DNA of 60,000 nt from Polytrichum commune (lineage: Eukaryota; Streptophyta; Polytrichopsida; Polytrichales; Polytrichaceae), in NCBI GenBank assembly GCA_950295325.1, contig OX485805.1, positions 126,501 through 186,500 of the forward strand, written 5' to 3'. Shown piece after piece: positions 54,482-60,000 of this stretch. Position numbers and translations under genes: made by a program. Every line of letters starts with the position of its first letter. Within the stretch, counting starts at the first letter, position 1. The notes under the pieces were generated by a model. The model was not told the DNA's origin and did no database searches. It worked only from the letters and a program-made list of their open reading frames with translations.

Positions 54482-55720
54482 AACTTATGGGGAGGCTAGG
54501 AAAGATGGGCCTCCCCTAAACCACTTTGGTGGGATGTTGGTGAGATACAATGATGTATTCGCCAATGTGTTGCCCAAAAGTTACCGCCAAGGAGTGAAAA
54601 ATAACTTTGCTCAACAAGAAATTGAGTTCTTGAGGCATGTGGTGACTAAGGAAGTTGGTGGACAAACATGAAGAATGTCAAGGCAATCCAAGAGGAGAAT
54701 TGGCCCTGGACTCAAAAAAAGCTTAGGTCATTGGTTGTCCTAGCCAACTACTACCACCACTTCATTCTAGATTTGTTTTAAGGTTGCTAAGACCTTACTC
54801 AACTTATTGAGGAAATAGCTATCCCAAAAGTGGGATGAGCCTGGTCACCAAGCCTTTGGGAAGTTCAAGAGCAAGTTCCCTTCACAAGATGTGGTTAAGT
54901 TTCCGGGTTTTCATAAGTATTTTGAGGTGCACATGGAGGCGAAGGACTTTACCATTGGCGGATGTTGATCCAAGATAAATGACCATTGCTTATGAGAGCA
55001 TTAAGCTCCATGGTTGTCGAACCTTATCCGGCTTGTGCAAGAAATGGCTATCCCAAGAGTGGGATGAGCCGTGCCACCAAGCCATTGGGGAGCTTAAGAG
55101 CAAGTTGTCTTTGCCGCCCGTGCTCAAGCTTGCGGAGTTTGCCAAACCTTTTGAGGTGCATACGGGGGCGAGTGACTTTACCATTGGCGGATGTTGATGT
55201 AAAAAAAAAATGGCCATTGCATATGGGAGCATGAAGCTCGATGGTTGGCCGACCTTGTCCGACTTGTCAAGGAAATGGCTATCCCAAGAGTGGGACTAGC
55301 CTTGTCACCAAGTCTTTAGGGGGCTTAAGAGCAAGTTCTCTTTGCCGCCCGTGCTCAACTTCGTGGAGTTTGACAAACCTTTTGAGGTGCATACGGGGGC
55401 GAGTAACTTTGCCAATGGTGGATTGTTAATGTAAGATGGATGGGCATTGCATATGGGGGCTTGAGGCTCGATGGTTGTCAAAGAGGACAACCAACTCATG
55501 ACAAAGAATTTCTTTGCCGTAGTGCATTGCTTGAAGATGTGGCGACATTATTTGAGGTCGCACAAAGCAAAGGTCTACATGGACAATGTGTCCTAAAAGT
55601 ATTTTGACATACAAGCGCAAGTGAGCGCCAAGTCATTGCGGTGGCATGATATATAGTTTGGCGCTTATGAAGGTGGATTTGGTCCACAAACCGGACCGTG
55701 GAAATGTGGTGCCGGATGCG
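54482..55720 (+). pseudogene. RT remnant with core deletion and RNase H triplication (I)
   Basis: 54533-54663 reads YNDVFANVLPKSYRQGVKNN then FAQQEIEFLRHVVTKEVG. In intact Gypsy RTs these words lie about 150 residues apart with YxDD between. Then SLVVLANYYHHFILDLF-like connection, three 230-bp units (AGCTATCC 54817, GGCTATCC 55046, 55277), RNase H end and VHKPDRGNVVPDA. Confidence 0.8.
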
Positions 55721-56100
55721 CTAAGTAGATGGGAAGAGTTCCAAGCAATGAGAACCATCCAAACCTTGTGGCTAATGTGTGCCGGTGAGGGAAACTTGTG
55801 ATGCAAGATACGGGAGGGGTAAATTAACTACCCCGAAGCACAAATGCTTTTAGGTAAGCTTCGCAAGAGCAAGGTGCTCTAAGAGGTTAAGTTGGTGGAC
55901 GGATTGTTCAAGTGCAAGCAAAGTCGGGTGTATGTGCCACAAGGCAAGTTGAGGCTATCCATTTAGAAGGAAGAATGTGATTGTCCTATTGCCGGCCATA
56001 GAGGAGAAAGAAAAAACCGGCATAGAATGGTGTCAAAGAGGTACCATTGGTGGTGCATAAAGGAGGATATAACCCACTTTGTGAAGGCTTGAATTAAAGT
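55721..56100 (+). pseudogene. Integrase H2C2 region remnant (I)
   Basis: Frame broken by stops (GCTCTAAGAGG, ATTTAGAAGG), same as in C. Confidence 0.65.
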
Positions 56101-56945
56101 GCCAAGTGAACCGAACCTCTTACCAAAAGCAAGGCGGCTTCTTGCAACCGTTGCCTATCCCGTTGGAGCCATGGCATAGTATGTGTATGGACTTGATTAC
56201 AAGTTTGCCGGAGTCACATGGGTATGATGCCATCTTGTTGATGGTAGGGCGGTTTGCCAAGTTGGCACACATGGTGCCGATTGTGGGAACCGCCACCGCG
56301 TTGGAGACCGCATAGCCTTTTCTCAAAGGATGGTTGAGGCACCACGGGTTGCCAAAAGTGATTGTGTGGGATCAAGATCCAAAGTTCACAAGTGCATTTT
56401 CAATGCATTTCTCTAAGGAGGTCGGAATGAAACTAAGGTTTAGCACGGCCTTGCATTCCCAAATGGATGGGAAAGCGGAGCGTGTGAATGGAGTCTTGAA
56501 GCAATACTTGAGGAACTTGGTGGGGGCGGACCAAAGAGATTGGGTGGACTATGTGGGTCGAGCGGAGTGTAATTGCAATGTAGCCACGCACTTGGCTACC
56601 AAGGGGTGGTCTTTCGTGGTGGCTTATGGAGTGGATGCGCTCCAACCTATTAACCTAGCTCTCGAGGGGGCACATTCAACACTAGAGTTCAACCAAGATG
56701 GTGAGGACTTGGCCAAGGATGGTAAACAAGTCTTGGAGATGACCAAGTTGTTGGTGGAGAAAGCCCGAAGGTGCTACGAGGTGCAAGTCAATGCCGGAAG
56801 ACGCAAAGTGGAGAATGAGGTGGGCCAAAAGGTGTTGTTGAATGTGAACAACTTCATTTCCCCAAAAGGCCTCATTCCAAAAGTTCATGTCCAAAATTGG
56901 AGCTTCGTTTTCCATTGTGGAACAAGTGTTCAAGGACATGTATAA
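56101..56945 (+). pseudogene. Integrase core remnant (I)
   Basis: 56106-56315 and 56334-56945 (203 residues). D, D, E words as in C: MDLITSLPESHGYDAILL, WDQDPKFTSAF, DGKAERVNGVLKQYL. TAG after ETA. Confidence 0.82.
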
Positions 56946-57295
56946 GTTGGAATTACCGCCGGAGATCAAAGTGCATCCGACATTTCATGTCTCATTACGA
57001 AAGTCATTTTAGGACGACACCTTGTGGCCTGAACACAAGCAAGTGGTTAGGCCACGTCCCGACCTTGTGGAGGTCATTTGGAACATGAGGTAGGAGGGCA
57101 TCCTCAAGTGTAGGAAGCCCAAGTGAAAATGAAAGAAAATGTACAAAGGAGTACTTGGTGAAATGGTGAGGATACCATGAGAAACAAACCGCTTGGGTGG
57201 CGGCAAGAGACATGGTGAACACCAATGAATTGGTGAAGCACTTTGAAGAAACTAAGGCTAAGGATTCCAATAAAATGAAGCATAGGCATTGATGA
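56946..57295 (+). pseudogene. Integrase tail and chromodomain remnant (I)
   Basis: VHPTFHVSLRKSF-stop-DDTLW, RPRPDLVEVIWNM, EGILKCRKPK, stop-broken KKMYK, WVAARDMVNTNELVKHFEET, ending at TGA 57290-57292. Confidence 0.72.
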
Positions 57296-58090
57296 GGACA
57301 TCAATCTCCTTTAGTGGGGGAGAGACGCTAGTAGCACACTTAGCTTCGAGGTTAATTACTCCACAACATGAACTTGTTCTTTGGCTTGAGGGAATAAAGT
57401 CCAAACTTTAGTGGTGCAAAGAGAAAAGTATGAGATGAGGTCCTAGTCTTGTACTTGTGCTTGGTTAGTGGAAGAGGGGGAATAGATATGCCAAACTAGG
57501 TTGGGTAAGCCGAGTAATTGGGGGCCATGGCTTGGAGGGGCCTTGGATAAAACCAAGAAACTTCTTAGTTGTGGGCTTGTCCGGGCGGGGACAAGGTGAT
57601 GGCGCGTGCTCATAAAAGTGCCACCCGCGAGCTAACGAGAGTTGGCGCATGGGAGTCATGAACCCATGTCTCGAAAGAGCAAAGTGGGAACCGAGTCGGG
57701 CGGGACTTGGCATCACCCCCGTGCGATCGAGGCGTGGCTTAACAATGGAAAGCCATCTCGGAGTTGCAACCGAGACAACTTAGTGGAAGCGTTGAGGTCT
57801 CGCCTAGATGTGTCACGTTAGGCTAGTGGAGCCTAACGGGGGAGGCCCCAAAGGAGGGGCAACCCAAGTGAGTCCCAAAGTAGGTTGGTCTAGTATAGGT
57901 TAGGTCCTTGGATGAAAGATCCAAGGTCGCTAACGGACCACCTAGGAACGACACCTTTGGGACTATGCCAAATTTGAAGAAGTATTGTGGGGGTCGCGCC
58001 CTAAGGTAAACACAATGCGGCACCATAGAGGATGGCAACTTGAGAATTGGTGTGCCGACTACGAGTATAGTCGATGAGGGCATCGACTCC
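57296..58090 (+). other. Non-coding 3' region of element I with inner purine tract
   Basis: Inner tract TTTAGTGGGGGAGAGA at 57310-57325 resembles a functional Gypsy polypurine tract, but the LTR begins about 780 bases later. Hairpins GTTAGGCT/AGCCTAAC (57818-57838) and CCTTGGAT/ATCCAAGG (57906-57926). No coding potential. Confidence 0.65.
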
Positions 58091-58106
58091 GTTTGGTGGG
58101 GGTGAG
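58091..58106 (+). promoter_or_regulatory. Polypurine tract of element I
   Basis: GTTTGGTGGGGGTGAG abuts the 3' LTR. Confidence 0.75.
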
Positions 58107-59079
58107 TGTCGCGCACCTCTCCATGAGGAGTGGCCGAAACACCATGGGCACAAGGGGGACCCCGGAGTGACACCCGGGACTTGTGGCGCCGTTGGTGAGA
58201 GGGCCCAAGTGATCCTAGTGTGGATGAGGTCCCCGGGCGTTGGGAACGCCTCCCATCCACGAAGACTAGGAGGCACAAGGGTAAGGCCATGAGCTATGCG
58301 TAGCTCATGGCGTAGTGATTCTAGAATGCTCAAGAACACCTCAATCGGAGGTGTGAGCTAGGAGTTATGGCCATTTGAGTGGGGCGCTGTCCCGGGACAG
58401 CGCCCTGCTACAGCAGTGCCTGGGAGTGATTCCCGGGACTGCCAAGGTTCAAACAGGCATAACTTCCTCACCACTTGCCCGAATGGGGCAAGTGAGGAGT
58501 CCATCGGCATCTACGTGAAGCGTAGATGAAGATGGAGTGGTTGGTTTCTGGAATCAGACATCATAAAAGGAAGTTATGATGGTCTGAAGCCGCTGGGGGC
58601 TTCTAGGCCCAGCGGCTAAGGGAAAATGTCCACTTGGCCCCAACTCTTGGTAGAGAGACAAGAGGTTGGTTGACGGTGGGGTAGGGGCCCCGCGTAGAGT
58701 CCTAGAGGCTTATATGGGTGAGGTGGTGTGGCCTCACCCACCCGAGGCCGAACGGCACGGCCTCCATGGGCTTTGGCCCATTGTGAGGCCATAGTTGCCT
58801 AGTATGCTTCGGGTTGTTGTAGTGTTGCTCCGGCAACGCGATGATCAACATAGGATTGGACTTCCATGGATGGAAGTCCACATTGGGGAAATGGGTTACC
58901 GATTAAGGGGTGAGTCCCGAAAGCAAAGTAGGAGGGTTGGTTCCCTCCTATGAACTATTGGTCCGGGGTAAGAGGAGCTATCCATTAGCATGGCGGAATG
59001 CGAAGGGTTAGCGACTCGTAACCTTTGCTAGAATTGAAAATTGGCAAGATTATTAAGGGACCTAGCAAGGGTTGCGACA
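58107..59079 (+). repeat. 3' LTR of element I
   Basis: 973 bp, same mosaic as the 5' LTR. Confidence 0.95.
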
Positions 59080-59084
59080 GCGTT

Positions 59085-59640
59085 GGAGACCGCATAGCCT
59101 TTTCTCAAAGGATGGTTGAGGCACCACGGGTTGCCAAGAGTGATTGTGTGGGATCAAGATCCAAAGTTCACAAGTGCATTTTCAATGCATTTCTCTAAGG
59201 AGGTCGGAATGAAACTAAGGTTTAGCACGGCCTTGCATTCCCAAATGAATGGGAAAGCGGAGCATGTGAATGGAGTCTTGAAGCAATACTTGAGGAACTT
59301 GGTGGGGGCGGACCAAGGAGATTGGGCGGACTATGTGGGTCGAGCGGAGTGTAATTGCAATGTAGCCACGCACTTGGCTACCAAGGGGTGGTCTTTGGTG
59401 GTGGCTTATGGAGTGGATGCGCTCCAACCTATTAACCTAGCTCTCGAGGGGGCACATTCAACACTAGAGTTCAACCAAGATGGTGAGGACTTGGCCAAGG
59501 ATGGTAAACAAGTCTTGGAGATGACCAAGTTGTTGGTGGAGAAAGCCCGAAGGTGCTACGGAGTGCAAATCAATGCCGGAAGACGCGAAGTGGAGTATGA
59601 GGTGGGCCAATAAGGTGTTGTTGAATGTGGACAACTTCAC
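59085..59640 (+). pseudogene. Integrase core remnant (H, part 2)
   Basis: Resumes after I at GGAGACCGCATAGCC; 59116-59613 open with WDQDPKFTSAF and NGKAEHVNGVLKQYL. Stop TAA in GGCCAATAAGG at 59608-59613 breaks it, unlike in I. Confidence 0.8.
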
Positions 59641-60000
59641 CTTGCCCAAAGGCCTTACTCCAAAAGTTCATGTCCAAAATTGGAGCTTCGTTTTCCATTG
59701 TGGAAGAAGTTTTCAAGGACATGTATAAGTTGGAATTACCGCCGGAGATCAAAGTGCATCCGACATTTCATGTCTCATTACGAAAGTCATTTTAGGACGA
59801 CACCTTGTGGCCCGATCACAAGCAAGTGATTAGGCCACGTCCCGACCTTGTGGAGGTCATTTGGAACATGAGGTAGGAGGGCATCCTCAAGTGTAGGAAG
59901 CCCAAGTGAAAATGAAAGAAAATGTACAAAGGAGTACTTGGTGAAATGGTGAGGATACCATGAGAAACAAACCGCTTGGGTGGCGGCAAGAGACATGGTG
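59641..60000 (+). pseudogene. Integrase tail and chromodomain remnant (H), cut by window end
   Basis: YKLELPPEIKVHPTFHVSL, RPRPDLVEVIWNM, EGILKCRKPK, WVAARDMV, then the window ends. Confidence 0.7.

Larger units (their letters stand above)
52015..59079 (+). mobile_element. Element I: Gypsy chromovirus nested in H, youngest-looking copy
   Basis: 7065 bp uninterrupted, TSD GCGTT (52010-52014 and 59080-59084). LTRs 52015-52987 and 58107-59079 (973 bp each) with no difference noticed, including shared private changes such as CATAAAAGG. Interior 52988-58106 is 5119 bp, equal to C. It is the best reference copy: primer site, polypurine tract and LTRs intact, but no usable protease, RT or integrase frame. 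It must be moved by proteins made elsewhere. Confidence 0.95.
35927..60000 (+). mobile_element. Element E: Gypsy chromovirus, outermost of nest 2 (runs off window)
   Basis: The 5' LTR begins TGTCGTGCACC at 35927 after CTGCC (left TSD copy); the right copy is not in the window. Own sequence seen: LTR 35927-36905, primer site and leader to 37172. Copia element F then interrupts it. E is inserted in exon a of the unknown gene, so it separated that gene from its 5' end. Orientation is opposite to the gene. Confidence 0.85.
37173..60000 (+). mobile_element. Element F: Ty1/Copia retrotransposon nested in E (runs off window)
   Basis: Starts at 37173 with TATTGG; AATAC before it is the candidate left TSD. 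Visible parts: LTR 37173-37364, primer site 37365-37378, leader with tandem repeats to 38536, gag-pol 38537-40272 and 46723-47729. Elements G and H interrupt it. The 3' end lies outside. Order protease, integrase, then RT identifies Copia. Confidence 0.88.
47730..60000 (+). mobile_element. Element H: Gypsy chromovirus in Copia F (runs off window)
   Basis: 5' LTR starts at 47730 after CCGGT (left TSD copy). Own parts: LTR 47730-48701, interior 48702-52014 and 59085-60000. Element I is nested in its integrase region. The 3' LTR is outside the window. Confidence 0.9.

Overview
The window looks like nuclear DNA from a land plant, probably a non-seed plant (moss, liverwort, lycophyte or fern). The clues are spliced genes with GT..AG introns, a degenerate kinase of a type I associate with bryophytes, and nested LTR retrotransposons primed by initiator tRNA-Met. 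The lineage is an inference. There are no bacterial operons, CRISPR arrays or rRNA/tRNA genes that I can support.

Layout. 1-6014 is host DNA: a two-exon RING-finger gene (1053-2265, +), a decayed protein-kinase pseudogene (about 2890-3905, -) and AT-rich intergenic DNA. 6015-28282 is a four-level nest of one Ty3/Gypsy chromovirus family: A (-, TSD ATTAA) contains B (+, TSD GAACT), which contains C (-, TSD ATTGG), whose left LTR contains solo LTR D (+, TSD AAAGG). 28288-35926 is host DNA again: a broken and a fuller copy of an FCP1/NIF-type HAD phosphatase-like gene, then a three-exon gene of unknown function (32711-35926, -). 35927-60000 is a second nest: element E (+) is inserted in an exon of the unknown gene. 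E is interrupted by Copia element F (+), F by G (-, TSD GAACG/AAACG) and H (+), and H by I (+, TSD GCGTT). E, F and H continue past the window.

Main result. The Gypsy family (A, B, C, G, H, I; E and D by LTR) looks like a non-autonomous derivative that still moves. Every copy with readable pol lacks the reverse-transcriptase core including the YxDD region, has the retropepsin D-T/S-G triad replaced by a K-E pair, carries a 229-231 bp tandem triplication (four units in B) across RT connection/RNase H, and shares stop codons in integrase and chromodomain. Yet LTR pairs are almost identical, TSDs are intact, and C and I have interiors of exactly the same length (5119 bp). Mobilisation in trans by an autonomous partner is the simplest explanation. 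Element I has a mosaic LTR (C-like U3, A-like U5), as expected from first-strand transfer between two different co-packaged RNAs.

Other points: Copia element F has a very short LTR (192 bp) with TATTG..CAATA ends and a primer site matching the anticodon region of initiator tRNA-Met (half-tRNA priming), plus a leader with seven 120-bp repeats. A palindromic motif, TACGGACGCGCGTCCGTA and variants, recurs about eight times in 29.2-35.8 kb, mostly in introns and flanks of the two host gene types.
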